Assembly: GCA_021847245.1 (NCBI GenBank)
Contig: JAJZUC010000008.1
Location: 1-64,000 of the forward strand
Origin: Deltaproteobacteria bacterium
GTDB lineage: Bacteria > Desulfobacterota > Desulfuromonadia > Geobacterales > Geobacteraceae
Reading direction: 5' to 3'
DNA: 64,000 nt
Shown here: one piece after another, positions 56,439-64,000 of the stretch
How positions within the stretch are numbered: the first letter of the stretch is position 1
Layout: each line of letters begins with the position of its first letter
Position numbers and translations under genes: made by a program
Notes under the pieces: generated by a model
Told to the model about the DNA's origin: nothing
The model's input: only the letters and a program-made list of their open reading frames with translations
The model's database searches: none

Positions 56439-57589
56439 GAAGGGATACCTTTCCGCGGGAATCCTACGGAATCCGCCGATGGGATTGCCTGCGCCATGTT
56501 GTCGCAGATAAACAGGCTTTCAGCCTTGAGAAAGATGCTGATCGGCACTTCCTCGGCGATGCCGAGTTTGCGGAAGGCATAGTCGGGAACTTCGATCTCG
56601 ATGGCTGGACCGTTGCCGGCGGGCGTAAAGACCACGCAGTGGCTCGCCCCACGCATGAAAAGTTGGGCAACGGTGCCGTGGAGGATATTGTCCCGGCTCC
56701 TGCTCTCCAAACCCGGTCGGATGATCATCACGTTTTCGGCACGAATACCCGCCGTGCGGGAGCTGCCTGGACGAAGGGAGTCGTTGAGTCCGGCTGGGCT
56801 GCGGAGTTTGAGGTCGGTGCCGAGGGAGGGACAGTCCACGGTGATCTCCCGCTCCCCCACATGCGTGACCGTGACGGGAAAGAGATTGCGGATGCCGAAA
56901 TAGCGGGCCACTTCCAGGGAGGCAGGGCGTTCGTATATCTCCCTCACCGGACCGCTCTGCCGAACGATCCCACCCAGGAGCACCGACATGGCATCGCCCA
57001 GGAAAAACGCCTCTTCGGTGTCGTGGGTGACCATGAGGACCGTAAGCCCGTGGTTTTTCTGGAGATCCTTGAGGACAAAGAGAAGCTCCCGCCGTAACCC
57101 CTCATGGAGGGCCGAAAATGGCTCGTCGAGCAGAAGAAAGCGATTTCCGGTGGCCAGCGCCCGAACCAGTGCCACCCGTTGGCGCTCTCCTCCACTCAGG
57201 TTGGCGACGGAGCGGTCGAGGAGGCCCCCAATGCCGACCGACTCCACAAGGCTCGCCACCAGCGCGGCATGGCCGCCGTCGCTGATTCCCCGCACCTTGG
57301 CACCGAAGAGGATATTTTCCCGTACCGACAGGTGGGGGAAGAGCGCCAGGTCCTGCGGCACATAGGATAACCCCCTGGCCTCGATGGGAAGAGTTGTGAT
57401 GTCTCTTCCGTCCAGGAGAATGGAGCCACGGCTCGGGCGCCGGAAGCCGATGATCGACTCAAGGAGCAGGCTCTTGCCGCTTCCCGTGGCGCCGACCACG
57501 GCATGGCACCCGGACGTGGGAACCGTCAGGTTGACCCTGTCCAGGAGAAACCGCCCCGCCGCGACGCTCAGACCCCTTACCTCAAGCAT
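56435..57589 (-). CDS. ABC ATPase, molybdate/tungstate type
   Basis: A 384-aa ATPase: Walker [13 protein letters not shown], signature [16 protein letters not shown], Walker [16 protein letters not shown]-terminal TOBE/MOP-like part (residues ~250-370) is typical of ModC/WtpC/TupC. The gene overlaps the permease by 8 nt. It would drive uptake of an oxyanion with the permease and binding protein below. Confidence 0.87.
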   Translation of the reverse strand: MLEVRGLSVAAGRFLLDRVNLTVPTSGCHAVVGATGSGKSLLLESIIGFRRPSRGSILLDGRDITTLPIEARGLSYVPQDLALFPHLSVRENILFGAKVRGISDGGHAALVASLVESVGIGGLLDRSVANLSGGERQRVALVRALATGNRFLLLDEPFSALHEGLRRELLFVLKDLQKNHGLTVLMVTHDTEEAFFLGDAMSVLLGGIVRQSGPVREIYERPASLEVARYFGIRNLFPVTVTHVGEREITVDCPSLGTDLKLRSPAGLNDSLRPGSSRTAGIRAENVMIIRPGLESRSRDNILHGTVAQLFMRGASHCVVFTPAGNGPAIEIEVPDYAFRKLGIAEEVPISIFLKAESLFICDNMAQAIPSADSVGFPRKGIPS

Positions 57590-58370
57590 TGGACCTCCTA
57601 CCGGTAAGAGCCCGAACTGTCAGGAGGGTGAAGAGGCCGATGGTCGTCAGGATCAGGATCAGGGCCACCGTCCCCTCGATGTTGGCGGTGGAGAGCTGCA
57701 TGAAGATGGCGATGGGGAGGGTTTCGGTGCGCATGGCCATGGTTCCCGCCAGGGTGATGGTGGCGCCGAACTCGCCGACCGCCTTGGCCCAGGTGAGGAT
57801 TGCCGCAGCCATGATTCCCCGCCGGCAGAGGGGAAAGGTGACCCGGGCAAAGGCAAGGGCGGGGGAGGCCCCCAGAGTGCGGGCCACCTCCTCGTAACGC
57901 AGCGGTATTTCATCGAGGGCCGCCTTGATCAACCGGGTGGCTACGCCGGCCGTGGTGACGAACTGGGCCAGGACGACGCCACCGGGAGAGAAGACGATCC
58001 GCGCCACGTTGTCCTGGAACCACTGTCCGGCTGGAGTGGTGAACAAGATGAGGAGCATGGCGCCGAGGGCCGCCGGCGACACGATCATCGGGAGTTCCAG
58101 CATAGTGTCTATGAGCGTCTTGCCGGGGAATTGATGACGCGAAAGGGCATAGGCGGCGGGAAGCCCCACCAGCACCGAGAGGAGCGTAGCCGCCGTGGCA
58201 GCGGTGAGGCTTAGGCGGATGGCGAACCAGGTCCGTTCCGAAAGGATCGCCTCGCTGAAGGCTCCGCCGCGAAAAAAGTAGAAGAGGGTTGCGATCAGTA
58301 CCCCGTAGAGCAGGAAGATGCCGGCTGCGCAGAGGATTGAAAGACGTTTCCAGGTCACTTGCCGCCCCAT
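57582..58370 (-). CDS. ABC permease, molybdate/tungstate type
   Basis: A 262-aa permease with six spans of the ModB/WtpB/CysTW type. The EAA loop reads EVARTLGASPALAFARVTFPL. Start overlaps the binding-protein gene by 16 nt. Specificity is not visible in the permease itself. Confidence 0.88.
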   Translation of the reverse strand: MGRQVTWKRLSILCAAGIFLLYGVLIATLFYFFRGGAFSEAILSERTWFAIRLSLTAATAATLLSVLVGLPAAYALSRHQFPGKTLIDTMLELPMIVSPAALGAMLLILFTTPAGQWFQDNVARIVFSPGGVVLAQFVTTAGVATRLIKAALDEIPLRYEEVARTLGASPALAFARVTFPLCRRGIMAAAILTWAKAVGEFGATITLAGTMAMRTETLPIAIFMQLSTANIEGTVALILILTTIGLFTLLTVRALTGRRSNA

Positions 58371-59224
58371 TCACGGGGCAGGACGTATTCTCCCCCCACC
58401 GGCTTCTTCTCGCCAATCCAGGCACCTGCCTCGGCCGGGGTCATGAAGTAGTGGTATTTCCGGTAAACTGCCTGGCCTTCGGGAGAGATGAGAAATGCGA
58501 TGAACTTGCTGGCCAGGGCCTTGTTTTTCGTGTATGCAGAGACGGCGGCCGGGATATAACCGATGCGGCTTATCTCGTGTTTCTTTAGGGGGATGGTTTC
58601 GATCCGTGCCGGGTCCCAGTGTTCAAAGACGCTCCAGCCTATGACCGCGTCCACTGCTTTGAGTGAGACCGCTGTAGCGGTCTTTTCGCAGCTCTCCGTG
58701 TAGTTGATCAGGTTCTTCCTGAAGGCGGCCTTTTCGGCCGGAGTTAGATGTTTTTCAATGGTTTCCACGGCGTAGAGCCCCACGCAGACCCCCTCGGGGT
58801 TGGCGATGGCCACCCGCAGTCCGGGGCGGGTCAGGTCGCGGAGCGAGCGTATCTTTTTCGGGTTCCCCTTCTGCACGTTTATGGCCTGGACCAGATAGAC
58901 CACATTACGTTCGGTCTCAGGGAAAATCGCCCCCTTCTTTTTCGCCAGCTCCATGAAATCCGAAGAGCCGGGGAAATAGACATCCCCCTGTTTCCCCAGC
59001 ATCATCTGCGAAAGGACATACCCCGACCCGCCGAACACAAGCTCAACCTTTACCCCTGTCTTTTTCTCAAATGCCCGTGCCGCTTCTTCCGTCGCCGGCT
59101 TGCTCGCTGCGCCAGCAAAAACAAGAAGCCTCTCCTCAGCCTGGGATTCCCCCCCGACACCAGCGATAAGAATAGCAGTTACAAGGAAACACACTGCTGC
59201 ACAGACCAACCTGTTCACAACCAT
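58355..59224 (-). CDS. Oxyanion-binding protein, ModA/WtpA-like
   Basis: A 289-aa periplasmic protein. The signal peptide ends near SQA-EE. Then comes LLVFAGAASKPATEEAARAFEKKTGV and FGGSGYVLSQM, the ModA-like anion loops with S/T hydroxyls. ATG 59224 follows AAAGGAG; the ORF-track start is 14 codons too long. Molybdate or tungstate is the likeliest ligand by family; the nearby regulator with a related ligand domain fits this. Confidence 0.85.
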   Translation of the reverse strand: MVVNRLVCAAVCFLVTAILIAGVGGESQAEERLLVFAGAASKPATEEAARAFEKKTGVKVELVFGGSGYVLSQMMLGKQGDVYFPGSSDFMELAKKKGAIFPETERNVVYLVQAINVQKGNPKKIRSLRDLTRPGLRVAIANPEGVCVGLYAVETIEKHLTPAEKAAFRKNLINYTESCEKTATAVSLKAVDAVIGWSVFEHWDPARIETIPLKKHEISRIGYIPAAVSAYTKNKALASKFIAFLISPEGQAVYRKYHYFMTPAEAGAWIGEKKPVGGEYVLPREWGGK

Positions 59225-59718
59225 ACCGCACTCCTTTCGCTTTGATTCCGATTTCCCGACAGGCATTGCTGGCGGTCAAGCGTGTCGCCATAACGAAGCT
59301 CCCCCGTCCCAAACAGCACTTCGTTGTCTGGATGGCTCTTATTGAAGCTTTTCCTGACGATACCAAGGCGACATATTTATGTCATATGCGCCATCATAAT
59401 GTCAATACCCGCTATAAGCACAGTGCATGCCAAGACTTCACTACGCCAAGTGCCCTGAAAATGGGCAGTATCGATGGTCCATGCTGACGCATGATCAGCT
59501 TTGTATCAGCGACATGCGACTGATTTTTAAGCAGATGCCGGAAAAGTCTGCAGGACTCGTCGGTAGAAAATGCGCTGATAGCAGAACGGGAGAAGCGACG
59601 CTGGTCGACTAAAAAAGATGCATAATGCCAAGACAGGAGGATGTTCAAACGGTTTAGTCTTTGCAGGCGGGAGAGAGACATCAGGATTAGAGCTGATTCT
59701 ATCTATAGGATCGGTGAA
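59225..59718. other. Control region and gap upstream of the transport operon
   Basis: About 490 bp with no gene I can support. The 89-aa and 61-aa frames at 59412-59681 overlap each other on both strands and match nothing. The part nearest the operon holds TTGACA (minus, ~59400) and the palindrome at 59370. Confidence 0.4.
59370..59383 (-). promoter_or_regulatory. Palindromic operator GACATA-N2-TATGTC
   Basis: GACATATTTATGTC is a perfect 6-bp inverted repeat in the transport-operon promoter region. Its core CATATTTATG recurs at the start of the regulator gene (60771), so one protein may bind both. Confidence 0.5.
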
Positions 59719-60774
59719 TCACGGCTTTATCAACTCACCCGTATCTTTGACATCGTAACCGGGCAGGTCACCAATTATGCCTCGCAAGGATTTCGACCGG
59801 ACCACTTCAACAAGGGCTCGAACCCGTGAATCTTCCAGAGAAGCCTCCGGAATGCAAAGGTCATATGCTTCCTCGCGGACAGAAATGAATTGCAAGCCGG
59901 CTTCTTCGGATACCAGCCGCAACGAAATTCCCGCATCGGCCCAGCCTGACCGCACGGCTTCAACCACACCCCGATGGTCCCTTGCCACGTGAGCGGGAGC
60001 AGCAGCACCCTGGAGCAATTCATCGAGAACCTGCCTGGCGCCAGACCCCGGTTCCCGGCCTATCCAGCGTACGTCTCCCGCAAGTACCTGATCGACCGTA
60101 TTTAGTCTCAGACCTGGCGCCAGCGCCAGACCTTCCTGCCAGTTTGTCACTCTAAGCAGCCTGAACGGTACGTTGAGAATATCCTTCGCCACTTTGGCAT
60201 TTTTTTCGGGCGTCCGGCTTTCCGCCAAGTGAAGCCCGGCAATGTGCACCAGGCCATCCCGCAGGAGCTGCAGCGATTGACGGCTTGATCTCGGCAGAAC
60301 CAGCATCCGGAAGTCCGTAGTTCTGGCATATTCTGCCGCCAGGAGTCCGATCGCAGGATCACAACAGGCCACTACAAGTGTCTTCATTGGATCGACAATC
60401 GGACTATCGAGCAACCTGCCGTCCCGATAAACACCATCATGGGGCAGCATGCCGAGAGGGGATGGTTCAACAGGAAACAGCAGCAGGTTGCCGTCAATAA
60501 AAGCACGCCAGTAACGGCAGGGCTCGTGGGCCGGTGGCCACGCCCATCTTTCTTTGTCGAGATTATTGAGCTGAAAGATATCCTCAACCCTACAGCTGAA
60601 AATTTTCGCCAGGGACAAGGCAGCCGCTGTGGACGGCACCAGCTTCCCCATTTCGATGGCGCTGACGCCTGTACGCGAGAGTCCCGCCTTCTCGGCCAAC
60701 TCCTGCTGGGACCAGCCCCGCTCCTCTCGGAATTGCTTGATGAGGTTATGTAAAGGAAAATCCTCTTTTGCCAT
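59719..60774 (-). CDS. HTH regulator with periplasmic-binding-like domain
   Basis: A 351-aa regulator. Residues 1-65 are a Xre/Cro HTH (GWSQQELAEKAGLSRTGVSAIEMGKLVPS). Residues ~95-340 are a type 2 periplasmic-binding fold (COG1910), as in molybdate-binding regulators (VVACCDPAIGLLAAEYA, GREPGSGARQVLDELL). ATG 60774; the site GCCATATTTATGAAGCGTATGGC surrounds it, suggesting autoregulation. Likely senses molybdate/tungstate and controls the operon at 59.2-56.1 kb; ligand inferred. Confidence 0.83.
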   Translation of the reverse strand: MAKEDFPLHNLIKQFREERGWSQQELAEKAGLSRTGVSAIEMGKLVPSTAAALSLAKIFSCRVEDIFQLNNLDKERWAWPPAHEPCRYWRAFIDGNLLLFPVEPSPLGMLPHDGVYRDGRLLDSPIVDPMKTLVVACCDPAIGLLAAEYARTTDFRMLVLPRSSRQSLQLLRDGLVHIAGLHLAESRTPEKNAKVAKDILNVPFRLLRVTNWQEGLALAPGLRLNTVDQVLAGDVRWIGREPGSGARQVLDELLQGAAAPAHVARDHRGVVEAVRSGWADAGISLRLVSEEAGLQFISVREEAYDLCIPEASLEDSRVRALVEVVRSKSLRGIIGDLPGYDVKDTGELIKP

Positions 60775-60843
60775 ATTTATGAAGCGTATGGCATTATTCT
60801 GCCACTTGCAAGCCAAAATATCGTTGCGCTCAACAATGCTGTC

Positions 60844-60878
60844 TGTTCACTCGTTTTGAACATATGAAAAATTGAACA
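60844..60878. promoter_or_regulatory. TGTTCA/TGAACA operator (partial array)
   Basis: TGTTCA-N7-TGAACA-N10-TGAACA, the right three quarters of the AbiE array; the expected left TGTTCA is decayed (CGCTCA). It lies between the regulator start and the HTH gene's stop. Confidence 0.55.
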
Positions 60879-61388
60879 TTATTTCATGCTATTCCCTGCC
60901 TGACATGATGGTCCTGTTCTGATATTTTTAACACTTTGCCCTTCCAGAAACCGCTCGATTTTCTCCAGGCTCTTCCGGAACGGCTTGTGTCGTCCGCTCA
61001 ACCAGTCGGAAAGCTGTTCGGGATCGCGCCCCATTGCTTCTCCCAACCGTTCAAGACTCATTCCATGAACCCGTTTGAACCACGCAAGCCGACCGACAGT
61101 GTCGTCAGGGCAATCGAACGGAACATATCCTAGAAAATTAATGATTTTTGGGTTATATTGCAGTTCAGGTTCGACACCGTGCTCCCAGTTCCAGATAGAG
61201 GACTCGGTGACACCGATGATCTCGGCAACCTCACGCTGGAGGAGACTGAGATCCATCCGTTTTTTCCTGATGTGCTCGCCGATGGTGAGGGGATGCTCGG
61301 GATACCAGATAAGCGGCTGTTTTTGCAAGGGAATGGCGATTGAAAACGTATGGCGGCGGGACAGCGAAAAGTAGGAAAAGGTGCACAC
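60879..61388 (-). CDS. HTH DNA-binding protein, DUF-type two-helix-repeat
   Basis: Up to 169 aa. HPLTIGEHIRKKRMDLSLLQREVAEIIGVTESSIWNWEHG is an Xre-type HTH, and a second HTH-like repeat follows ([25 protein letters not shown]). The N-terminus is unclear: the ORF-track ATG at 61388 reads into comM-side DNA, and a TTG at ~61325 may be the true start. It lies back to back with the longest comM fragment. A truncated copy stands at 36652. Confidence 0.65.
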   Translation of the reverse strand: MCTFSYFSLSRRHTFSIAIPLQKQPLIWYPEHPLTIGEHIRKKRMDLSLLQREVAEIIGVTESSIWNWEHGVEPELQYNPKIINFLGYVPFDCPDDTVGRLAWFKRVHGMSLERLGEAMGRDPEQLSDWLSGRHKPFRKSLEKIERFLEGQSVKNIRTGPSCQAGNSMK

Positions 61389-61390
61389 AC

Positions 61391-61870
61391 CCCTGCAAGT
61401 GCGGCCAAAGTGGCGAAAATTCAGCTAGTTGCACCTGCACGCCGCGCGAGATCCACCAGTACCGTTCGAGAATTTCCGGTCCGCTCCTCGACCGGATCGA
61501 CATCCACATCGAGGTGCCGGCGGTGAAGTACCGGGAGTTGGCGGACCGGGCGGAGGGGGAGAGCTCGGCGGAGATCGTCAAGCGGGTGGAACTGGCGCGG
61601 GATATCCAGCTGGAGCGCTTCAAGGGGACGAAGGTCCACTGCAACGCCCACATGGCGTCACGCCAGATCAGGAAGTTCTGCGAGCCGGATGCGGGCGGGC
61701 ATCGGCTCTTGGAGGTAGTTACGGAAAAGCTCGGCTTCTCGGCCCGGGCTTACACCCGCATCCTCAAAGTAGCGCGGACCATCGCCGACCTGGAATGTAC
61801 GGAAAGCATCCGAGAGCAGCATATCGCCGAGGCGATCCAGTATAGGAGCCTGGACCGGAAGTCTATATAG
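61391..61870 (+). pseudogene. comM: comM 3' fragment (copy D, longest)
   Basis: About 158 codons of ComM's C-terminal part, from HPCKCGQSGENSASCTCTPREI through RSRISGPLLDRIDIHIEVPAV (Mg-chelatase C-domain) to the stop. Full ComM has about 500 residues, and the AAA domain is missing. The frame is intact and could be the original chromosomal 3' end, cut off from its 5' part by the insertions. Confidence 0.85.
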
Positions 61871-61994
61871 CCGCCGCCTTTCTTATCCCCCTTTGCCATA
61901 ATTGCCTGTACCATCATTCCCCATTACTTACCCTGCCTTCTATGTCCCCTGTGATCCTCGGGGTTACAAGCGCGAAAAAACAGTTGATAACTTC

Positions 61995-62009
61995 TAGACG
62001 ACCGGTCTA
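61995..62009 (+). promoter_or_regulatory. TetR operator 1
   Basis: TAGACGACCGGTCTA, a near-perfect palindrome 11 bp before the TetR start; identical to the site at 62624. Confidence 0.85.
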
Positions 62010-62019
62010 TTTTATAACC

Positions 62020-62604
62020 ATGGAAAAGAAAGACACAAGAGCCGAAATTATTTCCATTGGCATGGGATTGATCTCCCTTCACGGTTACAACGCCACCGGC
62101 ATCGACATGATACTGAAGCAGGCCGGGGTGCCGAAGGGATCATTTTACTACTACTTCGGCAGCAAGGAGGAGTTCGGTCTGGCAGTAATCGACCACTTTG
62201 CCGAACGCTACGACCAGAAGCTCGACACCTTCCTGAACGACGAGGAGGTGACGCCCCGGAATCGTATCCGCAATTACCTGGAGCACGGGCTGGCAAGTCT
62301 CACCCAGAATCAGTGTTCCAAGGGGTGCCTTATCGGCAATCTCGGGCAGGAGTTGGCCGATCAGAACGAGCGCTTCCGTACCCGACTCGACGAAATTTTC
62401 CGCTCATGGAAGGAGCGTTTTGCTGCCTGTCTGCGTGAAGCGCAACGGGCGGGGGAATTGGCGCCGGACGCCGACCCTGCCGTCATCGCGGGGTTTATTC
62501 TCTCAGGGTGGGAGGGGGCGATCCTCCGGGCCAAGGTGATGAAGTCGCCTCAGCCTCTGCGGGATTTCATCGATACCCTCTTTGTCACGGTGCTGCGGAA
62601 ATAA
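62020..62604 (+). CDS. TetR-family regulator
   Basis: A 194-aa TetR. The HTH (GIDMILKQAGVPKGSFYYYFGSKEEF) is canonical and a C-terminal TetR_C_6-like ligand domain follows (CSKGCLIGNLGQELADQNERFR). ATG 62020 lies just behind a palindromic operator. The same operator stands before the flavoprotein gene, so it very likely represses itself and that gene until an electrophile or oxidant binds, as in NemR/AcuR-like regulators (comparison inferred). Confidence 0.92.
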   Translation: MEKKDTRAEIISIGMGLISLHGYNATGIDMILKQAGVPKGSFYYYFGSKEEFGLAVIDHFAERYDQKLDTFLNDEEVTPRNRIRNYLEHGLASLTQNQCSKGCLIGNLGQELADQNERFRTRLDEIFRSWKERFAACLREAQRAGELAPDADPAVIAGFILSGWEGAILRAKVMKSPQPLRDFIDTLFVTVLRK

Positions 62605-62623
62605 AAAAATTTTGCTCTTTAAC

Positions 62624-62638
62624 TAGACGACCGGTCTA
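62624..62638 (+). promoter_or_regulatory. TetR operator 2
   Basis: TAGACGACCGGTCTA again, 35 bp before the flavoprotein start. Same 15 bp as operator 1. Confidence 0.85.
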
Positions 62639-62672
62639 ATACAAATCTGGTCTACATTACAAAGGAGGAATT

Positions 62673-63308
62673 ATGCAAGTCGTGGCATTCAACGGAAGTC
62701 CCAACAAGGAAGGCAATACGTGGCAGGCGCTGAAGATGGTGACAGCGGAACTTGAAAAGGAGGGGATCGAGACCGAGATCGTACATGTCGGCAACAAGGC
62801 CATAAGAGGCTGTGCTTCTTGTTACCAGTGTGTGAAGAAAAAGAATGAGCAATGTGTGTTGCCTGGTGACGAGGTCAACGAATGGATTCAGAAGATGAAA
62901 CAGGCGGACGGAATCATTCTGGGCTCCCCGGTGCATTTCTCCGCCATCGGCGGGACCATGAAATCGTTTCTAGATCGCGCCTTCTTCGTAACCAGCGTTA
63001 ATGACAGCATGCTCCGCCACAAGATTGGAGCCGCAGTGGTTGCGGTGCGGCGTTCCGGCGGCTTGCCAGCGTTCGACCAGTTGAATAACTTCTTGAACTA
63101 CGCCGAAATGCTGATGCCGACATCAAACTACTGGAACGTGATTCATGGCCGAATTCCGGGTGAAGTGACCCAGGACATGGAGGGAGTACAGATCATGCGG
63201 GTCCTGGGGAAGAACATGGCCTGGCTGATGAAACTGGTGGAACAAGGCAAATGGGCCATCACCCCGCCGCAACGTGAAGCCAAAACGTTCTTCAACTTTA
63301 TTCACTGA
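62673..63308 (+). CDS. Iron-sulfur flavoprotein / NADPH-dependent FMN reductase
   Basis: A 211-aa flavodoxin-fold protein. VVAFNGSPNKEGNT binds FMN phosphate and DGIILGSPVHF is the second flavin loop. CASCYQCVKKKNEQC has the C-x2-C-x2-C-x7-C spacing of the Isf iron-sulfur flavoproteins. AAAGGAGG precedes the ATG. It probably reduces quinones or oxidants and is controlled by the TetR protein next door. Confidence 0.88.
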   Translation: MQVVAFNGSPNKEGNTWQALKMVTAELEKEGIETEIVHVGNKAIRGCASCYQCVKKKNEQCVLPGDEVNEWIQKMKQADGIILGSPVHFSAIGGTMKSFLDRAFFVTSVNDSMLRHKIGAAVVAVRRSGGLPAFDQLNNFLNYAEMLMPTSNYWNVIHGRIPGEVTQDMEGVQIMRVLGKNMAWLMKLVEQGKWAITPPQREAKTFFNFIH

Positions 63309-63333
63309 ATACCAACCAAAAGGAGACAACAGA

Positions 63334-64000
63334 ATGACCGCATTGGGATGGATCGGACTTGGACACATGGGAACTCCCATGGCAATGAACCTGCTGCAGG
63401 CTGGGCACAGGGTGAACGCCTACAACCGCTCCCGCGACAAGGCGACGACGCTGGCGGAGTCAGGGGCTGCCGTACTCGGCTCGCCAAGGGAAATCGTAGA
63501 ACAGTCGGACATAGTGTTCATCATGCTGTCCGACTCATACGCGATACGCTCCGTATTGACTCAGGCCGATGGCGTGCTTGAGGCGGTGACACCGGCTAAG
63601 GTGATCGTGAACATGAGCACCATTGCGCCGGAAGATGCCGTTGCGTTTGCGAAACTGGTGTCCGAAGGAGGCGGGAAGTACGTCGATGCGCCCGTTTCCG
63701 GCTCAGTGGGCGCGGCAAAGGCGGGCCAGTTGGTCATACTGGCCGGCGGAAAAAAGGCCGCGATAGATGCTTGCCAACCTTATTTCGACATTCTCGGCAA
63801 GGAAACCATTCGTTTCGGCGCAACCGGCACGGGGAGCTCGGCAAAATTGGCGATCAATCTCCTGCTGGGCGTCATGGGCCAGGGGATTGGCGAAGCCGTG
63901 CTGCTTGCGGAGAACTCGGGAGTGGATAAGGAGAAATTTCTGGAACTGATTTCAAAATCAGCCCTGAACAGCCCCTTCTTTCAACTGAAAAAGGATATGT
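63334..64000 (+). CDS. Beta-hydroxyacid dehydrogenase family, runs off window
   Basis: The first 222 residues of an NAD(P)-dependent reductase like glyoxylate/succinic semialdehyde reductase. GWIGLGHMGTPMAMNL is the Rossmann loop, VDAPVSGSVGAAKAGQL the substrate motif, and GSSAKLAINLLLG holds the catalytic lysine. Total length is normally ~290, so about 65 residues lie beyond 64000. It starts 25 bp after the flavoprotein gene with AAAGGAG and probably shares its TetR control. Confidence 0.88.
   Translation, partial: MTALGWIGLGHMGTPMAMNLLQAGHRVNAYNRSRDKATTLAESGAAVLGSPREIVEQSDIVFIMLSDSYAIRSVLTQADGVLEAVTPAKVIVNMSTIAPEDAVAFAKLVSEGGGKYVDAPVSGSVGAAKAGQLVILAGGKKAAIDACQPYFDILGKETIRFGATGTGSSAKLAINLLLGVMGQGIGEAVLLAENSGVDKEKFLELISKSALNSPFFQLKKDM

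Overview
The window reads as a stretch of a Geobacteraceae-like (Desulfuromonadota) chromosome. The evidence is moderate GC content, a eukaryote-type citrate synthase remnant, a CIRCE-controlled groESL operon, and heat-shock and c-type small-protein families that look typical of that group. Nothing here fixes the species. Almost all of it is accessory DNA. It is built as a chain of cargo modules, and 3' fragments of one gene, comM (Mg-chelatase-like AAA protein), recur at the module joints (about 22.7, 36.4, 36.7, 42.9 and 61.4 kb), all in the same orientation. No integrase, tRNA, rRNA or CRISPR array was seen.

Module 1 (1-22.7 kb) is the edge of a conjugative or integrative element. On the minus strand lie a methyltransferase-helicase fusion, a RecA-like ATPase, SSB, a secreted nuclease, small unknown genes, and transfer genes (TraH, TraF, an HD protein, a TraD-type coupling ATPase, a NusA-like protein, a lytic transglycosylase). 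Diverging from these on the plus strand is an SOS/defence/repair block: lexA, an 81-aa protein, dinB, an AbiEi/AbiEii toxin-antitoxin pair, an SRAP (HMCES/YedK) protein and recD2. Several leader regions in this module carry hairpins, two of which share sequence.

Module 2 (22.7-36.5 kb) is a proteostasis island. It holds groES and groEL (split by an IS1380-family element), a DegP-like protease, an FKBP prolyl isomerase, four Hsp20 proteins, CbpA/CbpM, PsiE, a DUF2007 protein, isocitrate dehydrogenase and a citrate synthase fragment. The gene content resembles the transmissible heat-resistance loci of other Proteobacteria.

Module 3 (37-42.9 kb) opens with a strong promoter, a three-way-junction RNA that I cannot classify, and a terminator. 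A duplicated NitT/TauT-type ABC transporter follows, cut off from this leader by an IS4-type insertion 9 bp before its start codon. The module ends in a frameshifted cation-efflux gene.

Module 4 (43.1-61.4 kb) is a fluoride-resistance island. It has NhaA and three fluoride (crcB-motif) riboswitches, each with its own promoter and terminator. These precede (i) a CPA2 antiporter-UspA-SAP-dynamin-MFS run, (ii) a ClC channel/antiporter plus DUF190 protein, and (iii) a HAD phosphatase-CrcB-DUF190-enolase operon. Enolase is itself a classical fluoride target. A molybdate/tungstate-type ABC operon with ynfA and its likely regulator follow. The joint at 60.8-61.9 kb carries an HTH gene and the longest comM fragment. 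Beyond it are a TetR regulator with two identical operators, an iron-sulfur flavoprotein, and a beta-hydroxyacid dehydrogenase that runs off the window.
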